Assembly: GCF_036013525.1 (NCBI RefSeq)
Contig: NZ_CP107853.1
Coordinates: forward strand, 1,488,001 to 1,552,000
DNA length: 64,000 nucleotides
From: Nonomuraea sp. NBC_00507
GTDB lineage: Bacteria; Actinomycetota; Actinomycetes; Streptosporangiales; Streptosporangiaceae
Direction: 5' to 3'
Numbering within the stretch: position 1 is the first letter of the stretch; every line of letters starts with the position of its first letter. The translations under genes were made by a program, and so were the position numbers. The notes under the pieces were generated by a model that was not told the origin of the DNA, ran no database searches, and was given only the letters and a program-made list of their open reading frames with translations. Shown here piece by piece: positions 9,680 through 18,487 of this stretch.

Positions 9680-10356
9680 GTGCCTGTCCCCTCATCATCG
9701 CCGATCAGTGCTGCCCTTGGCCAACTGGCCGAGCGTGGGCTGGTGGCCGCCTCCTCTGCCGACTGCCTCAGCCTGCTGGAGTGCTTCCAGCGACTTCGCG
9801 ACCCCCGTGATCCGCGTGGTGTCCGACACGCACTGGCGTCGTTATTGGCCGGTGCCGCGGCTGCTGTGCTGGCCGGTGCGCGCTCGTTCACCGCGATCGG
9901 TGAATGGATCGCCGATGCCCCCGCCCAGGTGATGGCCGTCCTCGGGGTTCGGCGGGATCCGCTGAGCCGGGCATGGCAGCCGCCGGACGAGTCAACCGTG
10001 CGACGTCTGTTCGAGCAGATCGACACCGACGCCCTGGATCAGGCGGTCTGCTCCTGGCTGGCCGGGCGAGCCGCCACGGCTGGCGCCTTCACCGACGGCA
10101 CCTTCACCGACGGCCCGGCTCGTGCGCGTCGCCGAGCCGTGGCCGTCGACGGCAAGGCACTGCGCGGCACACGCAACCGCGGCGGTGAGCCGGTCCATCT
10201 GCTGGCCGCCTTCGGCCACGGCAGCGGCCTGGTCCTCGCGCAGACCGACGTAGATGGCAAGACCAACGAGATCACCCGCTTCCAGCCCTTGCTGGAGCCT
10301 CTCGACCTGGCCGATCACGTGGTCACCGCCGATGCCTTATGCCGAAGTCGGCATAA

Positions 10357-10392
10357 GGCGTCTTATGAGGACCTGCGGGTTATGCCGACCTC
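10357..10392 (+). repeat. RIT left terminal inverted repeat
   Basis: Begins GGCGTCTTATGAGGACCT and ends GTTATGCCGACCTC. It matches the reverse complement of 13683-13718 at 35 of 36 positions. Its inner 14-bp box GTTATGCCGACCTC (10379-10392) recurs inverted, with small changes, at 10433-10446, so each element end holds a pair of facing boxes about 40 bp apart. Confidence 0.9.
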
Positions 10393-10445
10393 GCTGTCCG
10401 GGGAGGTGCCTGGAACCGTTGTCGTGGACGGCGAGATCGGCATAA

Positions 10446-11435
10446 TCACAACCCTTCCAGGAAGGCCATGACGGTGTCGGAGGGACGGAAGCGGCCGGGA
10501 GCGGTATCCAACGGCGCTGTGCGGGCGAGTGCCTTTTCCTTGAGCGCGAGGTCGGCGTGGATGTAGATCTGGGTGGTGGCGACGCTCTCGTGGCCCAGCC
10601 ATAGGGCGATGACGGTGCTGTCGACGCCAGCCGCGAGCAGCCGCATGGCGGCGGTGTGCCGCAGCACGTGGGGTGAGATCTTCTTCTGGTTCAGGGTCGG
10701 CTGCGTGCGCCCGGCGAGTCCGGCGTACTGGGCCAGTCGACGTTCCACCGCGTCGCGGCTCATCGCGGTGCCATGCCGACTGGGGAAGAGCGGGTCGGCG
10801 GGGGCTTGGGGGCGTTCGGCGAGCCAGGCGCGGAGCACGGTTGTGGTGGTGGAGGTCAGCGGGGTGATGCGTTGTTTTCGTCCCTTGCCGTGGCAGGTGA
10901 CGTGAGCGCCGGTTCCCAGGCGGATGTCGGCTCGGGTGAGCGCGGTGAGCTCGGAGACTCGCAGCCCGGTCTGCAGGGCCAAAACGAGCATGGCGTGATC
11001 ACGGCGTCCGGTCCAGGTGGTGGTGTCTGGTGCGGCGAGCAGCGCGGTGATCTCGGGCTCGGTGAGGTAGGTGACCAGCCGGTGGTCGAAGCGCTTGGGC
11101 GGGATCGCCAGTACTCGCTGGATTACGGCCGCGTGGTCGAGGTGGCGCAGGGCCGCGAAGCGGAACAGGGCGTGGATCGCGGCCAGTCGGGCGTTGCGGG
11201 TCCGGACACCGTTGCCGCGGTCGTGCTCAAGGTGCTCAAGAAACGCGCCGGCCATCGGCGCATCCAGATCGATGATCTCAAGATCGGAGGGCTGCTTGCC
11301 GGTCTGCTCAGCGGCAAAGGCCAGTAAGAGCTTGAGCGCGTCCCGGTAGGCGGCGATGGTGTGCGCGCTGGCGCTGCGCTGCCGGGTCAGGTAATCGGTG
11401 AAGAACGCCTGCACGGTGGATGCCAGAGTACTCAT
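10446..11435 (-). CDS. Tyrosine recombinase, third gene of the RIT element
   Basis: A 329-residue site-specific recombinase that would cut and rejoin DNA through a 3'-phosphotyrosine link. The N-terminal SAM-like arm-binding domain (FFTDYLTRQRSASAHTIAAY) is followed by the catalytic domain with Arg in TGLRVSELTAL, the beta-hairpin Lys region CHGKGRKQRITPL, HVLRH in SPHVLRHTAAMRLLAAG, GH in LWLGHESVATTQIYIHAD and the nucleophile Tyr in IYIH. The ATG at 11435 overlaps the stop of the preceding gene (ATGA), which implies coupled translation; a longer upstream frame exists but would overlap it heavily. The stop lies beside the inner box of the left element end. Confidence 0.9.
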   Translation of the reverse strand: MSTLASTVQAFFTDYLTRQRSASAHTIAAYRDALKLLLAFAAEQTGKQPSDLEIIDLDAPMAGAFLEHLEHDRGNGVRTRNARLAAIHALFRFAALRHLDHAAVIQRVLAIPPKRFDHRLVTYLTEPEITALLAAPDTTTWTGRRDHAMLVLALQTGLRVSELTALTRADIRLGTGAHVTCHGKGRKQRITPLTSTTTTVLRAWLAERPQAPADPLFPSRHGTAMSRDAVERRLAQYAGLAGRTQPTLNQKKISPHVLRHTAAMRLLAAGVDSTVIALWLGHESVATTQIYIHADLALKEKALARTAPLDTAPGRFRPSDTVMAFLEGL

Positions 11436-12370
11436 CGGGGATCTTCCTGGTGCGTCTCGAGGCGGTCGGCCGCGAGAGCGAGCAACTCCGGAGCGGCGGA
11501 CAGATACCAGTAGGTGTGCTTGGGATCGGTATGGCCGAGATAGGTCGACAGGCGCGGCAGCATCGCCGGAACATCGGCCCCGGTCCGATACCACTCCAGC
11601 AGGGTGGTGACCGCGAACGTGTGTCTCAGGTCGTGAATGCGCGGGGTGCATCCCGATGACCGCGACCTCAACCCGGCGCGGATCACCAGCGCGTGGAAGA
11701 TCTCCCAGACCCGGTTGTAACGCAACCGGCAGCCCCGGGTGGACAGCAACAGGGCAGATGATCGCGGGCAGGGTATGACCTGGTCACATAGCCGCAGGTA
11801 GTCCCGCAGCCCAGCGGTAGTCGTCGGGTGAAGCGGCAGCTGCCGGGTCTTCCCGAACTTGGTGTCGCGCACCGACAACACGCCGAGCGTGGCGTCGAAG
11901 TCCTCGCGGTCGAGCCGGATGGCTTCTCCGATGCGCATGCCGGTGACGGCCAGCAGCCGGATCAAGGTCTGATAGGTCGCGGCGGGGAACGGGACGGGCA
12001 ACTGTCCGGCTGCCCGCGCCAAAGCGGCGATCTCGTGATCGGTATAGAGGTAAGGAACGACGTGTCGGTGGCCGCTGGGGATTAACCCGCGGGGCGGTAT
12101 CTGATGTGCTGGATCGATCGCATGCAGGTGGGCCGCGAAACCGCGGACCATCGACAGGCGCATCGCCCACCAGCGCGGGCGCGCTGAGCTCGGCAAGGCC
12201 GCCCAGGCCAGAGCATGGTCGACGGTAACGGTCGTGGCTTGGCTCGCCGCGAGATACTCCAGGAACTGCCGTAGCAGCTTGGCGTGCCGCTCCATCTTGA
12301 ACCCCATGGCCCGGCGGATGGCCAGGTACTCCTCCAGTCGCTGATGCAATCGGCTCACGTGGTCGCTCAC
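11432..12370 (-). CDS. Tyrosine recombinase, middle gene of the RIT element
   Basis: A 312-residue tyrosine recombinase. The N-terminal domain includes LHQRLEEYLAIRRAMGFKME. The catalytic domain has Arg in VTGMRIGEAIRL, the hairpin LSVRDTKFGKTRQLPLH, HDLRH in RIHDLRHTFAVTTL, GH in YLGHTDPKHTYWYLS and Tyr in the same segment. All signature residues are present. It overlaps both neighbours by four bases (ATGA on each side), so the three recombinases are made from one message in a fixed order. In RIT elements the three proteins are thought to act together; their separate roles are not established. Confidence 0.9.
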   Translation of the reverse strand: MSDHVSRLHQRLEEYLAIRRAMGFKMERHAKLLRQFLEYLAASQATTVTVDHALAWAALPSSARPRWWAMRLSMVRGFAAHLHAIDPAHQIPPRGLIPSGHRHVVPYLYTDHEIAALARAAGQLPVPFPAATYQTLIRLLAVTGMRIGEAIRLDREDFDATLGVLSVRDTKFGKTRQLPLHPTTTAGLRDYLRLCDQVIPCPRSSALLLSTRGCRLRYNRVWEIFHALVIRAGLRSRSSGCTPRIHDLRHTFAVTTLLEWYRTGADVPAMLPRLSTYLGHTDPKHTYWYLSAAPELLALAADRLETHQEDPR

Positions 12371-13578
12371 GTGCTCTCCCCGGGCCAGGGACGAGCCAGC
12401 GCACGGAGTCCCTCGTAGTCGACCTTGGCGTATTGCGCGGTGGTGATCGCGTGCTGATGACGCAGTACCTGGCCGATCTCTTCCAGCGACGCCCCGGCAT
12501 GGAGCATGCTGGTCGCCGCGGTGTGACGCAGTCGGTGCGCGAAGATGGTCCCCATGCCGCAGCGGCGGGAAGCGCGAGCCACCGCCTGCGTGACCGCGCC
12601 ACGAGTCAAGGGCCGGTGCGGGGCACGAATCCCGACGAATACCGCCCGGGTTTTCGCCGGAGCCGGGCGACCTGCGCTCAGGTAGGCCACCACCGCCTCT
12701 CCGACATCGACTGGGAGCGGCAGACGGTCGTGCCGGTTTCCCTTGCCGCGCACCACGATCTCGCCCCGCCGCCAGTCGATGTCGTTCAGGCGCAGAGTGG
12801 CCACCTCACCGGCCCGCAGCCCCAACCTGGTCAGCATCAACAACATCGCCCGATCGCGCCGCCCGACCGGGGTGGTCAGGTCGCACGAGGCGAGTAGCCG
12901 AGTGACCTGCTCACTGGTGAGGTACTTGGGAAGCCCGGACAGCTTCCAGTTGGCGGCCGTAGGCACGGCTCCCACCAGTGAGGAGCCAGTCACTCCGCGC
13001 AGATGCAGGAATCGCAGCAGCGATCGAAGCGCCGTAGCCGTGCGTTGCACCGTCGCCGGTGCGACGTTCTGCCCGCAGGCCAGGATGAACGCAGTCACAT
13101 CGACGGCAGTCAGTGTCTCCAGATTGAGGCGCCCGTCGCGGATCCGTCCGGTCAGGAACGGACGGATCAAGTCCGCTTCACGCTGGATGGTGGCTGAGAC
13201 CAGTCCGCGTTCTCGAGCGAGATAGACCGCGTACTCGGCCAGGAACGACTCCACCGGCCCGAGCGCCTGCTCCCGCCCGGGCAACGGCGCGATCCCGATC
13301 TTCTGCAGATACTCCGTCAGCGGTCGCAGCGCCCGTAGTGACAGCCCATCGCGACACCCGCCGGCCCGGCGATCAGCGACGAACTCCTTCAGCAGCGGCG
13401 TACGCACCGCCGAACAGTCCATGCCGCGTTCTCCCAGCCACCGGCTGAGACCCGCCATCAGCCGAAGATGGACGACCCGGACTTCCCGTGAGTAACCGAC
13501 CAGCTCCAACTCGTCGCTGAAGCCTGCCCGGAACGCCGCCAGTGGTCCCAGAACCTGGACCAGTGCTGGATCTCTCAT
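12367..13578 (-). CDS. Tyrosine recombinase, first gene of the RIT element
   Basis: A 403-residue tyrosine recombinase, the longest and first of the trio. ATG 13578 is chosen because GGGGAGGAAC precedes it directly; ATG 13617 would add 13 residues without a better ribosome site. The N-terminal region (residues 1-110) is unlike the other two and probably binds DNA arms. Catalytic residues: Arg255 in RLGLRAGEVATL, Lys in VRGKGNRHDRLPL, His348/Arg351 in HRLRHTAATSML, His374 in LRHQHAITTAQYA and nucleophile Tyr383. The promoter must lie in the 100 bases between this start and the right terminal repeat, where the recombinase boxes also lie, so self-repression is plausible. Confidence 0.9.
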   Translation of the reverse strand: MRDPALVQVLGPLAAFRAGFSDELELVGYSREVRVVHLRLMAGLSRWLGERGMDCSAVRTPLLKEFVADRRAGGCRDGLSLRALRPLTEYLQKIGIAPLPGREQALGPVESFLAEYAVYLARERGLVSATIQREADLIRPFLTGRIRDGRLNLETLTAVDVTAFILACGQNVAPATVQRTATALRSLLRFLHLRGVTGSSLVGAVPTAANWKLSGLPKYLTSEQVTRLLASCDLTTPVGRRDRAMLLMLTRLGLRAGEVATLRLNDIDWRRGEIVVRGKGNRHDRLPLPVDVGEAVVAYLSAGRPAPAKTRAVFVGIRAPHRPLTRGAVTQAVARASRRCGMGTIFAHRLRHTAATSMLHAGASLEEIGQVLRHQHAITTAQYAKVDYEGLRALARPWPGEST

Positions 13579-13629
13579 GTTCCTCCCCTCTCCACGTGTT
13601 AGGAGAGGCAGAAACATGATCGAGAGCCT

Positions 13630-13643
13630 GTTATGCCGACCTC
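13630..13643 (+). repeat. Inner recombinase-type box at the right RIT end
   Basis: GTTATGCCGACCTC faces its inverted copy GAGGTCGGCATAAC at 13683-13696, with 39 bases between. The left end has the same layout. The pairs look like core-type binding sites for one or more of the three recombinases. Confidence 0.7.
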
Positions 13644-13682
13644 ATCGTCTGGATACTGCTGGCCACTCAGGAAAACCAGCAG

Positions 13683-13718
13683 GAGGTCGGCATAACCCGT
13701 AGGTCCTCATAAGACGCC
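13683..13718 (-). repeat. RIT right terminal inverted repeat
   Basis: Reverse complement of 10357-10392 with one mismatch (A for G at position 19). The outer edge directly precedes the ISAs1 codon CTG at 13719. Unlike the left end, no extra hairpin lies outside it. Confidence 0.9.
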
Positions 13719-14195
13719 CTGCACACCCAGCGCGAGCACGCCACTTTCCTCATCGAGCAAAACGCGCGCACTACGTCTTGATGGTCAAGAAGAACCAGCC
13801 CAGCTTGTACGCGCAGGTCAAGCGGTTGTCCTGGAAACAGATCCTCGTACTGCACCGCGAACGCGACCGCGGGCACGGACGTGAGGAACGCCGCACCCTC
13901 AAAGTCGTCACCGTCACCACCGGACTGCTATTCCCTCACGCCGTCCAGGCGATGCAGATCAAACGCCAGGTAAGGGACGGCAGAGTGGGCAGATGGCGGA
14001 CTGTGACCGTCTACGCGATCACCGATCTGCCCGCCTGGCAGGCCCCTCCCGCCGACCTGGCCGCATGGATCCGCGGCCACTGGAACATCGAGAACCGACT
14101 GCATTACGTCCGCGACGTCACGTACGCCGAAGACCACAGCCAGGTCCGTACCGGCAACGCGCCCCGCGCCATGGCCACCCTGCGCATTCTCTGAA

Positions 14196-16140
14196 CTAAA
14201 TATGATCATGATTCGCTTGGCTCTTCGGCGCACTGGCTGGCATGCCGAGGTCGATGGCGGATGATCGGCGATTCAGTTGGGCGAGTTTGTCTTCGGCGCC
14301 GACGAGGCTGATCTTGAGTCCTTCGGCTTCGCCGAGCCAGCCTTCGCGTTCGGCTTCTGCGATGCGGTCGGTGAGATTGTCCCGGATCTCTTCCAGGCGT
14401 GGTCGTTGTCTTGGATCGGGCCAGAGCATCGGGCAGCGGATGCAGGCGTGTTCGTGGATGCAGGGGGTGGCGAACGCGCGGCCGCAGGTGCCGGTGGAGA
14501 CTTTTCGGCGTTCGAAATGGCCGAGGAATTCTTGCCATTCATCGTCAGTGGGGACGCGGTATTCCTCGGTGGGGCGCAGCGCCCGCCGCCGGGCCAGGAA
14601 CGCCAGGTGGGCTTGGATCGCTTCGTCGGGGTAGATCGCCTTGTAGCCGAGGGTGACGTTGATGTCGCGGTGACCGGCGATGATCTGCGCGATGTGCGGG
14701 GGCAGCCCGCTCATGATGGCATCGGTGATGAAGATCCGGCGGAAGTCGTGCGGGGTGTAGTGCAGTGGTTGCCCGTCTGCGGGATCAATCAGGCCGGTGT
14801 GGGCGAGAGCGGCGTTGAGCATGTTGCGGATGGCGCCGTCACAGATGCGGCGGTTTTCGACGCCGTATCTGCGCTGGAACAGCCACGGTGAGGCGGCCAG
14901 CCACACACATTCGCGGCGGTCGTATGCGGGGATGATGGGGATCGCCCCGGTGTCGTCCCGGACGCGGCGGATGATGGTGGACAGCACCTCGGCCAATTCC
15001 GGGCTGACCAGCAGGAGTCGTTCGGTATCGGTCTTGGACGGAGCGATCTGCAGCAACGGCACGAGTTCGCCGGTGGTGGGCAGCCGGTATTGGACCAGGC
15101 TGTGATGGGAGAGTTCGGTCAGCTCCTCGATGCGGACACCGGTGGCCCTGAGGATCTCCACCGCGGCCCATGCCCAGAACGCCAGATCTTCCTCCATGCC
15201 CAGGTCGCGACGTTTCCCGGTGAGTGGATCATCCACCCAGACCTTGTCCGTGACGGGGCGCGCGATGATCGATCGGGTCAGGGTCTGGCCGGCTGCGGTG
15301 AAGGTGTCCCCGGGCCGGGTCCGGCGGGCTGTCTGCAGCAGTGATTCGGCGTTCTTGCGTCGCTCGTCGACGGTGCGCACGAGCACCGGCAGGACAGGAA
15401 GCCGTTCACGGGTGCGGGCGTCCATTCGCGATTTGCGCTGCCGGGCGGCCTTGCGCTGGTTGATCTCCTCTGCGCCGATCGGACACGGAGCAACCCACCT
15501 GCCCCAGCGGCCGGGGTCTTCGATCGCCCATTGGGCCAGATCCAGATAGAAGGCCCGGACCGGCGTCAGGCAAGGGCGATAGCCGATCCGGTCGACGGTG
15601 ACGATCGTCTTGTCGCCCGTGTCCGTGGGGATCGTCTTTTGCCGGGTGCGCAGGCGTTGCTTCCACGCCTGGGCGACCTCGGCGGGCAGGTTCAGACTGT
15701 CGATCCCAGGGTGATGGCGTTCCAGGTCTTTCCAGAACCGGTTCGCCAGGTCGGCCGACAGGGTCCGCAAGGTGCTGTAGTCGATCGCTGGCTGGCGTTC
15801 GCGCAGATAGTCCACGAGCAGGTCGCGGATCGGACGACAGGCCAGGTGGTAACGGTCGATCAGTTCTTCGGGTGTTCGCTGCCCCGCACTGCGCAGTTCC
15901 CGCAATCGGTCGGGAACTCCAGCGCCGAAGACGCCCATCTGGCGAAGCACCCGATAGAAGGCGGTGCCGTCCACCATGGGCCGTTGATGAACGGTCATCT
16001 CAGTGTCCATCAATTCCAGGACGTCACCGATGGTGATGTCGGCAACCGCGCCGCCCTTGGCCGCGATGATGATGGCGGCGCGGTGCAGCACATGGCCCGC
16101 GGCCGTGGAGGAAAGGTGGGGGTCGCGATCGCACAGGTCC
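14196..16140 (-). pseudogene. tnpB: Tn554-type TnpB, C-terminal part (disrupted by insertion)
   Basis: This part encodes about 648 residues of a large tyrosine recombinase. The frame continues upstream from GTG 16091 to the transposon junction at 16140 (RDLCDRDPHLSSTAAGH). It keeps all catalytic residues: Arg in ATGVRIEELTELS, Lys in APSKTDTERLLL, HDFR in YTPHDFRRIFITD, GH in IIAGHRDINVTLGYKAIYP and the nucleophile Tyr in LGYKAIYP. A C-terminal four-Cys cluster (TCGRAFATPCIHEHACIRC) and a coiled coil follow. The first 170 residues lie at 21046-21552. Translation from GTG 16091 is possible, but the protein would lack its N-terminal domain. Confidence 0.88.
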
Positions 16141-16145
16141 CGCAG
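16141..16145 (+). repeat. Target-site duplication, left copy (CGCAG)
   Basis: CGCAG lies directly outside the TGT end of the inner transposon and recurs directly outside its ACA end at 21041-21045. Five-base duplications are the rule for Tn7, Mu-like and Tn5053-type DDE elements. Counting this copy only once restores the tnpB frame. Confidence 0.9.
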
Positions 16146-16185
16146 TGTTCCGCGCCACGCTGCATGAGGACGTAGTGGGGTTGTC

Positions 16186-16212
16186 GGTCGCTGATGGTGT
16201 TGATCAGTGACC
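16186..16212 (+). repeat. Subterminal motif, left transposon end
   Basis: GGTCGCTGATGGTGTTGATC then AGTGACC: a near-perfect palindrome (GGTCgCTGAT / ATCAGtGACC) 40 bases inside the TGT terminus. The right end has the related motif in inverted orientation. Likely transposase binding site. Confidence 0.6.
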
Positions 16213-16586
16213 GAGGGGTGGGTTGGGCGTGTCCGGTTTCGTGTGCGACGCCATCGTGAGCACGACCGCCCGCGTCTGAACTCGTGATCATGGTTTCAGT
16301 CGGGTGGCTTGGGCTTTGGGTTGCTCATGGCGCTCAGGGCCGCATGTCCCCGAGGCGTATTCCAGGGGTGTGCTATGCCCGACGGTGCGAGGTGTGGTGG
16401 ACGGTTGCCGACCGGATCGACCGGGACACGGTTGCCGTTCCCGTCACCGTGGGGGCGTGAGAAATCCTGGCGTTCAACAAGTCGGGATGATCCCATTTCT
16501 ATAGGCTCGCAAGACATGACGAAACCCTCCGGCCGCTCTGCCTTGATGGCCCAACTCGCTGCCACTTGCCGATCGGATTCCTCGGA

Positions 16587-17555
16587 TTGATCGATTTCCG
16601 GTATCACATCGCCTCCATCGTCTCGATCTTCCTTGCGCTGACGGTGGGCATCGTGCTCGGCACCTCACTGCTCCAGGAACCGGCACTCAAGACGACCCAG
16701 GACCTCACGGCACAGCTGGCCACGACGAAGGAGGAACTGCGCACTCAGATCAAAGCGCTGGAGCGCCTCCAAGCGGAGAATGACGCGTTCATCGCCGCCG
16801 CGACGCCAGAGCGAGTAGCCGAGTTGCTCAGGGGTGAGCGGGTCCTACTCATGGAGGCGCCGGATGCGAACCCCGCCGAGCGCGAGGCGATCCTGGACAC
16901 GCTCATACAGGCCGGCGCCGACTACGCCGGCCAGGTCACGCTCAAGGACGCGTACGTTGACCAACAGCGTCTCGACCAGCTCGGCATGCTGGTCAACAGA
17001 CTCATGCCGGTCGACATGCCCACCGATACCGCAGCCACCCCCTATGAGAAGGCTGCCATGCTGCTCGGCGCCGCGCTCATGACCAACGACCCCGCTCAAG
17101 CGGGAACTCTCAACAAGGAAAACCCCACAGTGCTCGACGAGTTCGAGCGGGCTGGACTGCTCAGCATCGACCGGGAGCCGGGCAAACGCGCGACGATCGC
17201 CGTCATGATCCCTCCCGAGGATCCGTACGAAGGCGAGCACGCCGAGGCGCAGGCCAGCGCACTCGTCTCGCTGGCAGCCAGGCTCGACGCAGCGAGCCGA
17301 GGCACCGTACTCGCTGGCGGCAACACCGCCACCCTCCCTGGCGGCCTCATCGCTGCCTTGCGCGACAAGAACGAGACCATCAAGCACATCACTACCGTCG
17401 ACACCGCCGATACCCCGTTGGGGCGTATCACGGTCGTCTACGCCCTGCGAGAGCAGCTGACCGGACGGGCCGGCCATTACGGCACGGGCCCCGGAGCTTC
17501 GTCATTCCCGCTCACGACGCCCTCGAAGGCATCGACCCCATCGCCTCACCGGTAA
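16587..17555 (+). CDS. MctB-like copper transporter (transposon cargo)
   Basis: A 322-residue homologue of the actinobacterial MctB family, which in Mycobacterium is an envelope protein that limits copper accumulation. TTG 16587 is chosen because the family begins (M)IDFRYHxxSI; TTG 16566 would add seven residues. Seen: N-terminal membrane segment (IDFRYHIASIVSIFLALTVG), a coiled coil at about 25-72, a soluble domain and the family ending YALREQLTGRAGHYGTGPGA. A weak GGA lies before the start. The family normally sits in a conserved housekeeping locus with recN and tlyA-type genes; here it is alone between the left transposon end and the transposition genes, so it appears to be captured cargo or a displaced paralogue. 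Copper binding cannot be judged from this sequence. Confidence 0.85.
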   Translation: MIDFRYHIASIVSIFLALTVGIVLGTSLLQEPALKTTQDLTAQLATTKEELRTQIKALERLQAENDAFIAAATPERVAELLRGERVLLMEAPDANPAEREAILDTLIQAGADYAGQVTLKDAYVDQQRLDQLGMLVNRLMPVDMPTDTAATPYEKAAMLLGAALMTNDPAQAGTLNKENPTVLDEFERAGLLSIDREPGKRATIAVMIPPEDPYEGEHAEAQASALVSLAARLDAASRGTVLAGGNTATLPGGLIAALRDKNETIKHITTVDTADTPLGRITVVYALREQLTGRAGHYGTGPGASSFPLTTPSKASTPSPHR

Positions 17556-17690
17556 GGGATTGCACCATCACCGAATCGAGATCAACGATCGGGATGTGAC
17601 ACGAGCATTGAGATCCCGGGTGAAGGCTGCGGGTTGGTGACGGTAGGAGATCAATCGGATCGTCCTGGTTGATCGTCGGGGAGGCCGGCC

Positions 17691-17725
17691 GTCACGGTGA
17701 CCGTGTTCTGAGTGACGTGAGTCAC
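17691..17725 (+). promoter_or_regulatory. GTCAC-type palindromes before the transposition operon
   Basis: Two palindromes, GTCAC-G-GTGAC (17691-17701) and GTGAC-GTGA-GTCAC (17712-17725), lie 70-100 bases before the first transposition gene. They share the GTCAC/GTGAC half-site with the subterminal motifs of the element, so the same protein could bind ends and promoter and repress its own operon. Binding is inferred. Confidence 0.45.
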
Positions 17726-17796
17726 ATGGCAACGGCCCTCCCGGTATCGATTGGCAGCGAGCTCGGAAGGGCCGTGCGTGCGTGCCCGGAGGCACC

Positions 17797-18432
17797 TTGA
17801 TCACGGTAGAGGTCGACGCGGCTGAGGTCGAGCGGCGATTACGAGCAGGTGAGATCACGTGCCCGTCGTGCGCTGGCGTGCTGACCGGGTGGGGCTTCGG
17901 GCGTCGGCGCCGGCTGCGGAGTATGGGCGAGGCGCTGATCGAGATCAGGCCGCGGCGGACGCGATGCGGCTCGTGCGCGCGGACGCACGTGTTGCTGCCG
18001 GTCACGGGGTTGCTGCGGCGAGCTGACGGGGTCGAGGTGATCGGGGCCGCATTGGAGGCGAAGGCCCGTGGCACAGGGCATCGCCGGATCGCCGCCGACC
18101 TGGGCCGTCCGCCGTCGACGGTTCGAGGCTGGCTGCGACGCTTCGCCGCGTCGGCCGGGCGGGTGCGGGCCGCCTTCACCACGGTGCTGGTGCGGGTGGC
18201 GGGCAGCACGCAACTGGTCCTTCCCGCGGCGGCGCCGACCGCGTTCGCCGACGCGGTGGCCGCCGTCGTCGCCTTGTCCATGGCCGTGGGGCGGCGCTTC
18301 GCCAAGGGCTTCTTCGTCAACGCGTTGTCCCCATGGCTGGTGGCCTGCGCGGCGACCGGCGGCCGTCTGCTGGCGCCGCCCGGGCGAGGCGAGTTGATCA
18401 ACACGAGTGCGCTCTTGGGAGCGATGATGTGA
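17797..18432 (+). CDS. Zinc-ribbon/HTH protein of the transposon (DUF6431-like)
   Basis: A 211-residue protein. TTG 17797 follows GGAGG by four bases; GTG 17782 is an alternative. The N-terminal half has a zinc ribbon with CPSC (residues about 22-25) and CGSC (about 59-62) followed by a His. The middle carries a helix-turn-helix (GHRRIAADLGRPPSTVRGWL) and the C-terminus is Ala-rich. It resembles proteins annotated DUF6431 that precede Mu-like transposase and ExeA-type ATPase genes in actinomycetes. It is the first gene of the transposition operon, 55 bases before the transposase. The zinc-binding plus HTH layout recalls TniQ/TnsD target selectors, but there is no clear sequence similarity; it could equally be a regulator. 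Confidence 0.75.
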   Translation: MITVEVDAAEVERRLRAGEITCPSCAGVLTGWGFGRRRRLRSMGEALIEIRPRRTRCGSCARTHVLLPVTGLLRRADGVEVIGAALEAKARGTGHRRIAADLGRPPSTVRGWLRRFAASAGRVRAAFTTVLVRVAGSTQLVLPAAAPTAFADAVAAVVALSMAVGRRFAKGFFVNALSPWLVACAATGGRLLAPPGRGELINTSALLGAMM

Positions 18433-18487
18433 GCGCGGCACGATTCCCGGTGATCTTTGTTGTCGATCATCGAGGAGTGGTGCGAGG

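Larger units (their letters stand above)
10337..13718 (-). mobile_element. RIT (recombinase in trio) element
   Basis: A 3.4-kb element made of three overlapping tyrosine-recombinase genes, all on the minus strand, between 36-bp terminal inverted repeats (10357-10392 and 13683-13718, one mismatch). This matches the known recombinase-in-trio architecture. It interrupts ISAs1 between the codons GAT-GCC (10331-10336) and CTG (13719). The sequence next to the right junction is GACGCC, close to GATGCC on the left, so a 6-bp target duplication with one change is possible. The left end has 20 extra bases outside the repeat that form a perfect hairpin (CCTTATGCCGA-AG-TCGGCATAAGG, 10335-10358). There are no cargo genes. 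Confidence 0.88.

Noticed and set aside
10335..10447. CRISPR-like array from repeated GTTATGCCGACCTC boxes
   Set aside because: Only inverted pairs at the two ends of the RIT element, not evenly spaced direct repeats, and no cas genes.
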